53,179 bases of DNA from a virus: IMG/VR virus record IMGVR_UViG_3300032053_000105, positions 1 to 53,179 of that record. One strand, given 5' to 3'. The translations under genes and the position numbers were made by a program. How positions within the stretch are numbered: the stretch's first letter is position 1; each line of letters begins with the position of its first letter. The notes under the pieces are model-generated. The model had not been told where the DNA came from, did not search any database, and saw only the letters and a list, made by a program, of their open reading frames with translations. This document shows positions 32,182 to 43,100 of this stretch, piece after piece.

Positions 32182-33670
32182 TGTCAGATTACAAGCTATT
32201 TTATCGGCAAGAGATAATACCGGAGGCGCTTTTAAAAGTGCTTCTATGGGTGTGGGAAAATTGGCGGCTGGCGTTGCCTTGGGACAGGCTGCTTATATGG
32301 CATTTAGTAAAGCGGTTAATCTTGCCACTGGTTTTATTAAAAGTTCTATCAAGGCTGGACTGGAAGCGGAAGATGCCCAAGTAAAAATGGCTCATTTGCT
32401 TAAAAATTCTGGCAAGGTTACAAACCAACAGATAAAATCTCTACAAAAGTGGGCAGAAACGATACAATATAAAACTGGCATTGACGATGAATCAATCAAA
32501 AAAGGTATCGGAATGCTGGGAACTTTTAAATTACAATACTCATCGATCAAAAAGTTAGCTCCCGTTATGCTTGATTTAGCAACTGCTTATTCAAATGCAA
32601 CTGGCGAGGAAATGGATTTACAGCACTGGGCAATTATGCTCGGAAAACCAGGAGCTTTACCAGAGCTTGCTACTAATTTAAGACGAATTGGTATTGTTTT
32701 ATCAAAATCCCAAATTGAAATGATGAAGATGGGAAATGAAGAGCAGAGGGTGGCGATTTTAACCAAGGAGTTAAAAGCAGAGTTCGGCGGGTTAGCAGAG
32801 AAAATGGGCAAAACGCCTGCTGGACGATTAAGGATTTTAAATATTGCTTGGGGGGAATTTAAAGAAAAAATAGGTTCAGCACTTATAAAAGGTTTGTATC
32901 CAATGATAACAGCGATGGGAAAATTAGCCCAAGACCCATCATTTCAAAAGAGAATTCAAGATATTGCCACAAAGGTTGGGGAATTAACGACTAAAGCGGT
33001 GAATTGGATTACATCTGTTGCAGTTCCATGGGTAAATAAACACTGGCCTGCAATTAAAACTGCGATTAAAAATGCTTACGATAAATTGGTTAGTTTTATA
33101 AGTAAAGTCCAAGCGTTTATAGATAAATATCCATTTATGGCGACTGCACTTGGAGTAATATCGGCTGCATTATTACTTCTTTCAGCAACAAGAATCCCTA
33201 ATACGATTCTTGCAATAAGTCGATTAATAACAAAAATTGGGTTAATCCCTTCTTTAATCACTATTGGTCTTGTCCTCGCTACTGCTGATTTTTATAAAAC
33301 TTACAATAGGGTAAGAGAGAAATTAAGAACCATACAAGGTCCTTGGTATATTAAGATTATTCCCGCTATGCAAGAAGCCTTCGATCCGAGAAAGGCTGGA
33401 ACTCCTTGGTTTGGTAATATCCCAAGATTGGGTGCATTGGTTGCTGGATTAATAAAAGGAAAACAATCAGGTGGCGTCATTTCTTCTACTGGCCAATATA
33501 TGCTTCATAAAGGCGAAATAGTTAAAGCCCAAGGAACTCATACTGGCGGTGGTGGAGATGTAAATGTTTATATTACTGGCCCATTAAATATGGGTTCAAA
33601 CACCGACATTGACGCTTTTGCTAAAAGACTGGGACGGCAAATTCAACTGGCGAAAGTTGGTGCCCTATGA
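32174..33670 (+). CDS. Tape measure protein
   Basis: This gene encodes 498 residues from GTG at 32174, behind TTAAGGAGTTAC. SARDNTGGAFKSASMGVGKLA is the usual start of tape measures, and helical Ala/Lys-rich stretches, a central pair of hydrophobic segments (ALGVISAALLLLSATR; IGLIPSLITIGLVLA) and a Gly-rich C-terminus follow. At about 0.15 nm per residue the tail would be about 75 nm, a short siphovirus tail. Confidence 0.88.
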   Translation: MADVRLQAILSARDNTGGAFKSASMGVGKLAAGVALGQAAYMAFSKAVNLATGFIKSSIKAGLEAEDAQVKMAHLLKNSGKVTNQQIKSLQKWAETIQYKTGIDDESIKKGIGMLGTFKLQYSSIKKLAPVMLDLATAYSNATGEEMDLQHWAIMLGKPGALPELATNLRRIGIVLSKSQIEMMKMGNEEQRVAILTKELKAEFGGLAEKMGKTPAGRLRILNIAWGEFKEKIGSALIKGLYPMITAMGKLAQDPSFQKRIQDIATKVGELTTKAVNWITSVAVPWVNKHWPAIKTAIKNAYDKLVSFISKVQAFIDKYPFMATALGVISAALLLLSATRIPNTILAISRLITKIGLIPSLITIGLVLATADFYKTYNRVREKLRTIQGPWYIKIIPAMQEAFDPRKAGTPWFGNIPRLGALVAGLIKGKQSGGVISSTGQYMLHKGEIVKAQGTHTGGGGDVNVYITGPLNMGSNTDIDAFAKRLGRQIQLAKVGAL

Positions 33671-34908
33671 TAACCATCACTTTAAATAGTTTAAATATAA
33701 ACTCAGGTAATTACTCGGTTAATACAATCCAACACGACTCGGGGACGCCATTAGAGTTGAACACTTTAGTTTTGGCAAGAGAAGATGGCGAGAAGTTAAT
33801 CTCAACCAGATATAGTGCTAAAAAGTTTACCATTGAAGGTTTGATTAAGGGTGATACTCAACAAGAATTGGAATACCGGCTTGATACTTTCAAAAAGACG
33901 GTTTCTGGTTCGGCTTTAAATCTTGATATTGATTATGGTTATGGCAGAACGAGAAGATATGTGGTGGCGGTTTCTAATATAGCGATTACAAGAGAATTTT
34001 TTAATCTTACTTTTGCTCCTTATAGTTTAGAATTATCAGTTTTAGATCCGCCTTTTGGGCAGGAAACGACAGAAGAGGAAGTTTTTAGTGGTAATGCTTT
34101 TACTTTACCAACTGAAACTTTTTCTTGTGTTTTTTCGGGAACGGCAGAACCGAAACCAGAAATTGAGATGACGATGGATACGGTGGGTGGATTAGGAAAT
34201 ATCGCTCTTAAAAATCAAACTACTGATACTCAAATGGATATTTATACGGCTTGGGCTAATTCTGATATTTTACAAATTGATACTGCTCTTAAAAAAGTTC
34301 AACTCAATAGCCAAGATATTGAATTTGAGGGGATATTTCCTGAATGCGAATTAGGTTTGAATAATTTACTTGTTCAATTCGATGCTGCTACTTCTCTAAA
34401 TCAAACACAAACAGAGTGGACTAATCCTAGTAATAGTTATGCAAGTAAATGGAATGCACAGTCATTTTTAGGAACAGCCGAGACATATAATAGATTGGAT
34501 TTAATTTTATATGCTGGTGATTATTGGGATGATCCAGTGATTAGAATTGAAACTGATAATGGCGGAAAGCCATCAGGGACATTGGTTCACGCTAATGCAA
34601 CCGCCACCCTTTCCAGTTCTGACATTCCGTCTACGCCGAATTGGGTATCAATTAATTTCAATCCTTTTAATTTAACTGCAGCAACTTATTGGATTGTTGT
34701 AAAATCACCAGGGACAACTTCGTTGAGACCTCTCTTATGGGAATTAAAGAATTCGAGTGTCTATGCTGATGGTGTTGCCGCTTATACACTTAATAGTGGA
34801 TCAACTTGGACATCAACCAGTTATGATTTTACATTTAAATTATATCGTCAAGTAACACCAAACTGGTCGATTGATACTAAAGTTAAATATACCCGACGGT
34901 ATTTATAA
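33667..34908 (+). CDS. Distal tail protein (Dit) with added sugar-binding-like domain
   Basis: This gene encodes 413 residues. Residues 1-200 have the Dit layout: STRYSAKKFTIEGLIKGDTQQELEYRLD, then a second beta domain. Residues 245-400 are an extra module, with WNAQSFLGTAETYNRLDL, DNGGKPSGTL and AATYWIVVKSP. It resembles the choice-of-anchor R type of beta-sandwich found in secreted proteins. This likely gives the tail tip an extra carbohydrate-binding surface. Confidence 0.75.
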   Translation: MITITLNSLNINSGNYSVNTIQHDSGTPLELNTLVLAREDGEKLISTRYSAKKFTIEGLIKGDTQQELEYRLDTFKKTVSGSALNLDIDYGYGRTRRYVVAVSNIAITREFFNLTFAPYSLELSVLDPPFGQETTEEEVFSGNAFTLPTETFSCVFSGTAEPKPEIEMTMDTVGGLGNIALKNQTTDTQMDIYTAWANSDILQIDTALKKVQLNSQDIEFEGIFPECELGLNNLLVQFDAATSLNQTQTEWTNPSNSYASKWNAQSFLGTAETYNRLDLILYAGDYWDDPVIRIETDNGGKPSGTLVHANATATLSSSDIPSTPNWVSINFNPFNLTAATYWIVVKSPGTTSLRPLLWELKNSSVYADGVAAYTLNSGSTWTSTSYDFTFKLYRQVTPNWSIDTKVKYTRRYL

Positions 34909-34917
34909 GGATTAAAT

Positions 34918-36993
34918 ATGGCTAAAACTATTCACAATTGCGATACATATGATGGGAATGGGACTTGGGTTAATTTAGGCGATCCACATATTTTTAATAT
35001 TGCTACTGATAATAATATAAAACAAGAAGGAATTGGATCTGTTAGTTTTGAAATTAATAATGACGGAAGCAGTGAAAGTGCAATAAGTATTAGTGATATG
35101 GTTTCTGTCAATTTATCTAATTATGAAAATACTGGTAAAATCAGATTTTGGCTTTATTTACCCACTCAAGAAATTGCTAATATAATTACGGGGCTTGAAT
35201 ATCCTTGTATATTTGGTTGGGGAAATGATATATCAAATAAATGGTATAAGCATTTTACTACTCAATATAATGGTCAACCATTTATTCAAGGATGGAATTT
35301 GATTGAAATAGATTGGTCTATTGCATCTAAATCTGGTTTGCCCACCAGTAATAATATAACTTTTATGTATATAGTGATTAATTATGATATTAATTTAAAC
35401 GCAGTCGGTTATCGATTAGATTATTTTAGGGTAATTGCCGCCGATGAAAATGAAGATATTGTAGTAACCCAACGATCTAAAAAATATTTTATTAAAATCT
35501 ACAAACCAAATGGCAATTACATCACCACCATTTCTGATGCCTCCTTTGACGGATTTAGAAAACAGATCAACGGTGGATTGGGTGAATTGACTTTTAAATT
35601 GGCAAGAAAGTTTGATGATTTTAATGAGGGAAACGAAATCACTCTAAATAATAAGGTTGAGATTTGGTTATCGGATAGAGACACCGATTCCACTGGTCGC
35701 AAAATATACACAGGCTATATCAGTTCTTATTCGCCTTGGATTGACGGGGAAAATGAAGGTGTGAATGTAACTTGTCTTGGTTATGCGACAAAACTGGCAA
35801 CTTCTATTTACAAGAACGGTTCATCGGTGGAGATAGTTCATACTTCGGTTGATCCTTCTGCAATTATCAAAGATGTTATCACCAGATATCGAGCCGAAAC
35901 AATGAAGGGACAGAAGTATATGCAATCTGGAACTGATTATATTCAAGATACAGGCACGACAGTCAGTTATACTTTCAACTCAAGCACCTTTTTAGATGTT
36001 TTAAGTAAAGCGGTTGAACTTTCACCCGCTGGTTGGTGGTGGTATTTAGACGAGAATGGATATTTGAAGTTTGGCTCAACTCTTGCCATTCCAACTCACC
36101 GATTTACTTTTGGCAGGCATTTTAAAAAAGTGGAAGTAGTTAAAAATATGGAAAACGTGACAAATGATGTTTTATTTATGAGTGCTGATGGCGAGAAAAA
36201 GATTTTCAAACATTATAATAATTCGGATTCAGAAGATCAATACGATGAGAGATTTGAAGTTATTAACGATGGGCGGGTAACGATTGAAGCAACCGCAGAC
36301 GAGATGTCTAATGCGGTTATCAATCAGAAAAAAGACCCAGAAGAAACAACGGTGGTTGAGATAATCGACAATAACGGCAGTGATTTTGGTTATGATATTG
36401 AGTCAATTCAACCCGGCAATACCTGTAAATTTATGGGATTTAACTCAATTACTTCGAAAACTTTTGCTGACGTGATGCTAATTAAAGCGGTTGAATATAA
36501 TCTTAATTCGGTTACTTTGGAACTTGAATCTTTACAAGAACAGATTGCCAGAAAACAGGCAAAGGCAAGCAAAGATTTGCAAGAGCAAGTCAGCCACGAT
36601 TATCCAACTTCTTATCCGAGTGTCAATGTTGCAGATACGATTGGTAGGAAAATAATCTTATTTGATCAAATAGTACAGGTACTTAATCAAACAAATAGAT
36701 CTGATTTAACTTGGACTGATTTAGATCTTTCAAGTTATATTAGTGATCAAGCAAAGGGAATCATTATTGAAGTATTAGCTAATGATACTGGTGGTTATGG
36801 TGCTTATTTAGCAATTAGGAAAAATGGTGATATTTCTGGTGCAAGTTTGGCGGCGAGAACACAAGTGGCCGGCTGGATTCATAATGCGGGTATTATTCCC
36901 TGTGATGCCAATCAGGTGATTGAATATTCAAGAAATGCAACAGGAACAGGGACACTCGATTGTCAAATAAATCTGTTCGGTTATATTGAATAG
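34918..36993 (+). CDS. Tail-associated baseplate hub protein (Tal-like)
   Basis: This gene encodes 691 residues. Residues 1-185 form a beta-rich module (SVSFEINNDGSS, IRFWLYLPTQE, GWNLIEIDWS, YRLDYFRVIA) like carbohydrate-binding or LamG-like domains. Residues 190-560 resemble the gp27-like hub of siphovirus Tal proteins (KYFIKIYKPNGNYI, WLSDRD, LSKAVELSPAGWWWYLDENG). A coiled segment (QEQIARKQAKASKDLQEQ) and a C-terminal beta domain follow. It should form the tail tip. Confidence 0.78.
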   Translation: MAKTIHNCDTYDGNGTWVNLGDPHIFNIATDNNIKQEGIGSVSFEINNDGSSESAISISDMVSVNLSNYENTGKIRFWLYLPTQEIANIITGLEYPCIFGWGNDISNKWYKHFTTQYNGQPFIQGWNLIEIDWSIASKSGLPTSNNITFMYIVINYDINLNAVGYRLDYFRVIAADENEDIVVTQRSKKYFIKIYKPNGNYITTISDASFDGFRKQINGGLGELTFKLARKFDDFNEGNEITLNNKVEIWLSDRDTDSTGRKIYTGYISSYSPWIDGENEGVNVTCLGYATKLATSIYKNGSSVEIVHTSVDPSAIIKDVITRYRAETMKGQKYMQSGTDYIQDTGTTVSYTFNSSTFLDVLSKAVELSPAGWWWYLDENGYLKFGSTLAIPTHRFTFGRHFKKVEVVKNMENVTNDVLFMSADGEKKIFKHYNNSDSEDQYDERFEVINDGRVTIEATADEMSNAVINQKKDPEETTVVEIIDNNGSDFGYDIESIQPGNTCKFMGFNSITSKTFADVMLIKAVEYNLNSVTLELESLQEQIARKQAKASKDLQEQVSHDYPTSYPSVNVADTIGRKIILFDQIVQVLNQTNRSDLTWTDLDLSSYISDQAKGIIIEVLANDTGGYGAYLAIRKNGDISGASLAARTQVAGWIHNAGIIPCDANQVIEYSRNATGTGTLDCQINLFGYIE

Positions 36994-36994
36994 A

Positions 36995-37022
36995 TTGACA
37001 AAAAAAATACAATTTGTATAAT
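36995..37022 (+). promoter_or_regulatory. Sigma70-type promoter before the portal gene
   Basis: TTGACA at 36995-37000 and TATAAT at 37017-37022 are both consensus with a 16-base spacer. The start site would be near 37029, so the message begins almost directly with the repeated leader unit at 37032. Confidence 0.85.
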
Positions 37023-37031
37023 ATAATTAAA

Positions 37032-37070
37032 TTGAGGTCTTGAACCCGAATTATGTTCGGGTTCTTTTTA
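37032..37070 (+). terminator. Attenuator-like leader hairpin before the portal gene
   Basis: TTGAGGTCTTGAACCC (37032-37047) is the same unit as at 26072. GAACCCGAA (37042-37050) pairs with TTCGGGTTC (37056-37064), loop TTATG, followed by five T. It lies within the first 40 bases of the predicted message and 15-20 bases before the portal start, so it would stop transcription unless something lets polymerase through. Confidence 0.75.
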
Positions 37071-37084
37071 TGAAAGGACTATTT

Positions 37085-39667
37085 ATGAGTTTTATTGATG
37101 ATTTCTTCACTAAAAGGTTGAAACCGCAATTAAGTAAAGAAATACGGCCAAAGATTGAAAAACAAGTTGAACAGAAATTAGAAAAAAAGTTCTCAAAAAG
37201 TCTCGACAAGTTTGTCCGCAATCTTGATCCATTTTTGAATCGTAAAGATGCTGTTTTACCTGGGAATTGGAAAGTTGTCAATCCAGGTGATTTGGGTTTG
37301 GGAGCAAAAAGCAGTGAATATTTGAAACAATATATGGAGTGGGTCTATGCCAATGCTTCGGCGATTTCAGAAGCGGTAAGTGCGATTGAGTTTCAATTAT
37401 TCAAATATATCGATAGTGGCGATGAAGGGGAAGATGTCGAGGAAATACACGAACATGAACTTTTGGAAATACTTTATAAGGTTAATAACTATACTACAAA
37501 AACAGATTTTATTTATGCGATGCAACTTTATCTTACTCTAACCGGCGAAGCCCCTATCAGATTAAGGATGACTGGTAAAACGATTGATGAGTTGTGGCTT
37601 TTGAACCCTGCTTATTTTAAGGTTTTTGTCGGTAAGGACAATGAGGGTTTTGAAATGATTACAGGATATAAATATTCTGATCCGAGAACGCCAGGTAAAG
37701 ACATTGATTTGAAACCATGGGAAGTAATTTTTATTAAAACTCCCAATCCCGAAAATCAATGGCGAGGAATTGGTGTAATCGAGGCGGCGGCAAGAACGAT
37801 TGATATCTTGAATTATTCCGAGCAATACAATCTGCAATTCTTCAAAAACTCAGCCATTCCATATATTGCTCTTCATACCGACCAGAAGTTAAGTGATGCC
37901 ACCTTTGAACGATTGAAGGAGAATTTTAAGGCTGAACATCAGGGAGTTGATAATGCCTACAAGACTGCCATTTTGGAATCAGGTTTGAAGATTGAACGCT
38001 TACAAACTTCGGCAAAGGATATGGACTTTCTGGAACAGCAAAGATTTATGCGAGATAAATTGATGGCAATGTTTAAAACGACTAAAGTAGTTTTGGGAAT
38101 TACCGAGGATGTCAACCGAGCCAATGCCGAAGCCTCTGAATATGTCTTTATGAAACATTGTGTCAGACCAAAAATGAGAAGAATCTGCGACCAGTTGAAT
38201 GAATTTTTTGTACCGTTATTTGATACTTCTAAGAAATTGTTTCTGGATTTTGAAGACCCGATTACTCAGGATATGACAGAGAAATCTAAAGAATACGCTT
38301 TAGCAGTTGACAAATGGATGACCAAGAACGAGATCAGGCGTGAACTTGATTTGCCCGATATTGATGGCGGTGATGAGATCTGGCAACCTTTGATGCTGGC
38401 GCCAATGGGAGAAAAACCCGAACCGATTATCCAAGAAAAACCAGTTGAAGAAAAACCAACCGAAGAAGAAATTCAAAATCCCGATGAAGAAAAACCAAAA
38501 GAAGAATTACCAAAAACAGAAGAAGGTAAAGTCATTAACTATCGTGTCTTAAAAGTTAAAAATGATCCGAAAAAGAGATTACTTAAAAAATATAAAGAGC
38601 AAATTGCCAGACTCAAAAACAGAAATGTAACCATTAAACAATTAACCAAGAAACTCGAAACCCAAATTAATAAAGTGGCTAAAAGTTATGCGATTAAAAA
38701 ACGGGTAGTGATCGAAAAGAAATATAAAGATTATAAAACTTTTGATACTCAAGAATTCTTCTGGAAAAACCAGATTAAGATGTCTGAGCCTTATGAGAAT
38801 AAGATCAAATCTGAAATTAGATTAAAAATCTATAACGAGCAGAAAATAGATATCTTAAATAAATTACGAAAAGCGGGCAAAGGATTAAAGTTTATTATCC
38901 GAAAACCTCGAAAAGTAGTTGTTAAATCCGCTTCCGATTATATGTATGACAAAGATTTGTATGTTAAAGCGGGAATTGATCTCTTGACGCCAATAATGAA
39001 AGAACTGATCGAGCAACACGGTGAAGAGGCATTAGAACTTTTGGGAAGTGATGTTTCCTACGAGTTATTGAGTGAAGCCCGTAAATACCTCACCAGCGAG
39101 CCTTTGAAGGCCTCAAAAAGCCTAAATAAAACGATCTATGGCAAAGTAAGGAAATCTCTGGCTGATGGTTTGGAAAATGGCGAAGGGATTCCTAAACTCG
39201 CAAAGAGGATTGATAAAGTTTATTCAGGTTTGGAAGCCTATCAACTTAATGCAATTGCCCGCACTGAAACTTCAAGGGCGGTTAATTTTGCGACAGTGGA
39301 TGGTTACCGTCAGTCAGGTGTAGTGAATGGCAAAGAATGGTTGACAGCCTTTGATGAACGCACCTGTGATTGGTGCGAGGAAATGAACGGAAAAGTGATT
39401 GCTCTTGATGAAGATTATTTTAAAGAAGGCGATACAATGAAAGTTGGTAAAGAAAGTTTGGATATATCTTATGAAGATGTTGGAGAACCTCCTTTGCATG
39501 TTTCTTGCCGGTGTACCACTATCCCAGTTATTGGTAAAAGTTTCAAACCAAAGATCAAACGAACTAAAAAAGTTAATCCAAAAGAAAAAGCCAATAAACT
39601 TTTAGAGCAAATTGAAAAGGAGATAAATGGACCAGAAACCGGACAAGGAAAAGCTCAAAAAGTATAG
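37085..39667 (+). CDS. Portal protein fused to MuF-like head morphogenesis domain
   Basis: This gene encodes 860 residues from the ATG at 37085, led by AAAGGA. Residues 60-460 are a portal (LTGEAPIRLRMTGKTIDELW, DLKPWEVIFIKTPNP, RFMRDKLMAMFKTTKVVLG). An acidic Pro/Glu-rich linker and Lys-rich helices follow. The last 150 residues are MuF-like: NAIARTETSRAVN, then TAFDERTCDWCEEMNGK and PPLHVSCRCT. The fusion puts a scaffold-like domain on the portal. The gene lies after the tail genes instead of next to the terminase. Confidence 0.9.
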   Translation: MSFIDDFFTKRLKPQLSKEIRPKIEKQVEQKLEKKFSKSLDKFVRNLDPFLNRKDAVLPGNWKVVNPGDLGLGAKSSEYLKQYMEWVYANASAISEAVSAIEFQLFKYIDSGDEGEDVEEIHEHELLEILYKVNNYTTKTDFIYAMQLYLTLTGEAPIRLRMTGKTIDELWLLNPAYFKVFVGKDNEGFEMITGYKYSDPRTPGKDIDLKPWEVIFIKTPNPENQWRGIGVIEAAARTIDILNYSEQYNLQFFKNSAIPYIALHTDQKLSDATFERLKENFKAEHQGVDNAYKTAILESGLKIERLQTSAKDMDFLEQQRFMRDKLMAMFKTTKVVLGITEDVNRANAEASEYVFMKHCVRPKMRRICDQLNEFFVPLFDTSKKLFLDFEDPITQDMTEKSKEYALAVDKWMTKNEIRRELDLPDIDGGDEIWQPLMLAPMGEKPEPIIQEKPVEEKPTEEEIQNPDEEKPKEELPKTEEGKVINYRVLKVKNDPKKRLLKKYKEQIARLKNRNVTIKQLTKKLETQINKVAKSYAIKKRVVIEKKYKDYKTFDTQEFFWKNQIKMSEPYENKIKSEIRLKIYNEQKIDILNKLRKAGKGLKFIIRKPRKVVVKSASDYMYDKDLYVKAGIDLLTPIMKELIEQHGEEALELLGSDVSYELLSEARKYLTSEPLKASKSLNKTIYGKVRKSLADGLENGEGIPKLAKRIDKVYSGLEAYQLNAIARTETSRAVNFATVDGYRQSGVVNGKEWLTAFDERTCDWCEEMNGKVIALDEDYFKEGDTMKVGKESLDISYEDVGEPPLHVSCRCTTIPVIGKSFKPKIKRTKKVNPKEKANKLLEQIEKEINGPETGQGKAQKV

Positions 39668-40184
39668 AGAAAAAGTCCTCAAAATTCTTGGCAAACCCGA
39701 ACTCCTTGAATTGACCGAGATAAAAGAACTTTTACAGGAACTCATAAAAAAGGAAGTAGTAGAGCGTAAAGTTATTACTCGAGAAACTTTACCTGATTTG
39801 ACATCGGTTATTAAAAAACTCGATGAGATTTTGAATAAAGAACCTTTGAAAATCGAACAAAAAAATGTGCATTTCCCCGTAGTCATGAAAACAAAAGTAA
39901 CTAATTTCCCTGATAAACCCGTTAAAGTCGAGGTAACAAATAATCCTGAGATAGACTGGTTTAAACCTTTTAAATGGCTCTGGGATAATTTGGAGAAAAT
40001 TTTAACGCCATCATTAAATAAGATCATCTCCCTAATTAGCGAACCAGATAAGACAGAAATAAATCGCACTGGTTACGGCTATATCCAAAGTATCACTGAT
40101 CATTACGGTAATCGAAAGGTTACTTATCAGATTGAGCGAAATGATACCAATAAAATAAAATCGGTCATAAGAAGTGAAAAATGA
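39627..40184 (+). CDS. Coiled-coil protein between portal and fibre
   Basis: This gene encodes 185 residues overlapping the portal gene by 41 bases, with AAAAGGAGATAA upstream. The N-terminal 80 residues are helical and charged. The middle has repeated beta-like phrases (KVTNFPDKPVKVEVTNNPE). The C-terminus (YIQSITDHYGNRKVTYQIER) looks like a strand-rich cap. Its position suggests a virion part joining fibre or neck; the function is not known. Confidence 0.6.
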   Translation: MDQKPDKEKLKKYREKVLKILGKPELLELTEIKELLQELIKKEVVERKVITRETLPDLTSVIKKLDEILNKEPLKIEQKNVHFPVVMKTKVTNFPDKPVKVEVTNNPEIDWFKPFKWLWDNLEKILTPSLNKIISLISEPDKTEINRTGYGYIQSITDHYGNRKVTYQIERNDTNKIKSVIRSEK

Positions 40185-43100
40185 ACGGCAAAACACTCAA
40201 AGAACATGAATTAGAACATGACATACTGGGCGTTACTGAAGAAATTGGTAAGGCTAAATTTTTGGGTGGTGGCGGAGGGGCTGGAAGCAATGCTTCTGAA
40301 ACCGACCCTATCGTCGGTGCTGTTAATGGAATAGTAAAAGCTGACGGGGCGGGGAATATCTCGGTTGCAAGTGATGGGACAGATTATCTTTCCCCAATTA
40401 CTGGGTTAAAACTCGACCAAACTACTCCGCAGAATGTTACAGGCGGTCAACCAGACTTTAACGCAGGACTTCGTGCAGGTTCTACTGACCAATTAAGCAT
40501 AGACGCTTCAGGAAATCTCACCACCACAGGCACAGGTTCATTTAATTCTGTAGTAATCCCAACTGTCTTTACCGCAATGACCGAGCCATCTGGATTTGTG
40601 GATAGGACGGCGACTTTAAGTTTTGTGGATGCCACGAGAGTCTTCACTATTACGGGTAATCACGATATTTATATCAACGGGGTAAAGACAACCAAAGGAA
40701 CTGCCTCAATTACCATAAATGACGCAACAGGAATGAATTGGATTTACTATAATGCTTCAGGAGTCTTATCACAGGCGACTTCTATCCCCTCTTTTTCTCT
40801 GCCTTTGATAGCAACACTTTATTACAACACGGTAACCGACAAAGGGCTTTTAGGCGAGGAACGCCACGGTATCAAAATGGATGGAGATACCCACCATTTA
40901 ATGCACAATACCGTAGGAGTAAGATATGAAAGTGGACTTGCGGGGACTTTTGCCGATACTACATTTTCAATCGCATTAGGCAAAATAGATGACGAAGATT
41001 TAGAACACACTATCACCCCAGCACAGACGACCTGTAATGTCTTATACAAAGATGGTGCGGCAGATTTTAAGTGGCTTGCTGGACAGACGGTTTATTATTA
41101 TACTTCTGGTGGAAATCTTTATTATAATAATGGAAATACTTTAACTGCTTTAGGTGCTAATAAGTATATGGCGGTATGGATATTTGCCACTAACGATACG
41201 ACCACACCGATAGTTTCATTAATAGGGCAGAGAACAGATGATAATATAGCCGATGCGAGAGCAAATAATAAATATGAGAGTTTAACTCTTGGAACTTTAC
41301 CATTTCAAGAGATGAAACTTCTTTACAGGGTAATATTAAGAAACGACGCAACGCCCTATGAAGAAGCACAGGACTTAAGGAATATCTCTAACTTACCAGC
41401 AGGAACTTATGTCGCTACCGACCACGGAGTATTGACAGGTTTGGGCGATGACGACCACGCTCAATACTGGGCAGATACTACCATAGGAACAAGGACAACA
41501 AACTATGCCACCACAGGAAGCCTAAGTGCGGGGGCGATAACAGGAACTTCATTTATACTCGGTGTGAATACAATGGATGCTGATGTATTTACTTTATCTC
41601 TCCCTGCCAATACTACAATTTCAACTTTTGGAGCTTCCTTGATTGATGATGCCGCCGCCGCTAATGTGATTGCTACTTTAGGTTTAGACGCAGACATTGC
41701 TACCCTATCTTTACCAGCTTCTACGACTATCACCGCCGCCGCCGCTACAATTCTTGATGATACAACGGTGGGAGCGATAGCGACGACTTTAGGTTTGGGG
41801 ACTACTGATAATCCTACTTTTGGACATTTACACCTCAACGACGACACAAACCAAATAGTCTTAAATGCTGACGGCGGAGTAGCGGCTCTTACTTTGACAG
41901 GGGCTTCTGTCACTTCAGCGAAAACGATAACTTTCCCTAACTTTACTGGAACGGTCTATGTTTCAAGTGGAACCGATGTCGCTGTCGCTGATGGCGGAAC
42001 GAATCTTTCAACGATTGCCGATGGTTCTGTTTTAGCCACCAATGCGGTAGATGTATTATCGGCTATCACTTGGCATTCCGCTGGCACTAAAGTATTGACC
42101 AACACTTCGGGAACGATAAGTTGGGAAACGGCATCTGCTGGTGGTCTTGCCGACGGCGACTATGGCGACATCACGGTGGGTGGCACGGGGACGACTATGA
42201 CTATAGATGTTGAAGCCGTTACCTACGCCAAAATGCAACACATCTCGGCCACAGATAAGTTATTAGGCAGAGTATCTGCTTTAGCGGGTGATGTCGAAGA
42301 AGTAACCTGCACGGATTTTGCTCAATCAATTTTAGACGACGCTGCTGCTGTTAATGTTATTGCTACACTTGGTTTAGATGCAGATATTGCGACTCTTTCT
42401 CTCCCTGCCTCCACCACTATCACCGCCGCCGCCGCTACAATTCTTGATGATGTCAGTGTTGCGGCAATAGCCACTACTTTGGGATTGGGGACGGCTGATA
42501 GTCCGCAATTCGCCACTATTGAACTCGGAGCGGCAACGGACACAACTATCGCTCGTGTGTCGGCTGGAGTGGTTTCTATTGAGGGAAAGAATATTTATCT
42601 GGCTGGCGGAGCAGATGTCGTTGTCGCTGACGGCGGAACTAATAAGAGTTCTTGGACACAATACGCTATCCCTTACGCTTCAACAACTACTGTTTTATCA
42701 GAAATCGCTATCGGAGCGGCAGGTAAAGTATTAGCTGTTGCCGCTGGAGCGACGGGATATGAGTGGGCTTCAATGCTTACCAACCCAATGACGGCTGTCG
42801 GAGATATTATTTACGGCGGAGCGTCTGGTGTGCCGACAAGATTAGCCGATGTTGCTGTGGGTTCTGTCTTGGTTTCTGGCGGAGTAACGACTGCCCCTGC
42901 GTGGTCAAGTAGTCCGACTATAGGTGGAAACCTGACGGTCAGCGGCGAACTGCTCGGAGCGAGAGAATCATTTGTTTTAAGTAATGCGACAGGTGGCAGT
43001 GGGGCAATTATTTACTTTAAAGCGGGCGAAATAACGATGACAGCCACAAAAGGACTTTTAATGCCGAGAGCGGGTTCTATTGTTGGTATTTCTCTCCAGT

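Noticed and set aside
32181-32384. A second frame at the tape-measure start
   Set aside because: It overlaps the tape measure entirely, and its composition is that of a shifted coding frame.
40447-42661. Several minus-strand frames in the tail fibre
   Set aside because: They are shadows caused by the Ala/Thr/Gly codon pattern of the fibre and have no ribosome sites.
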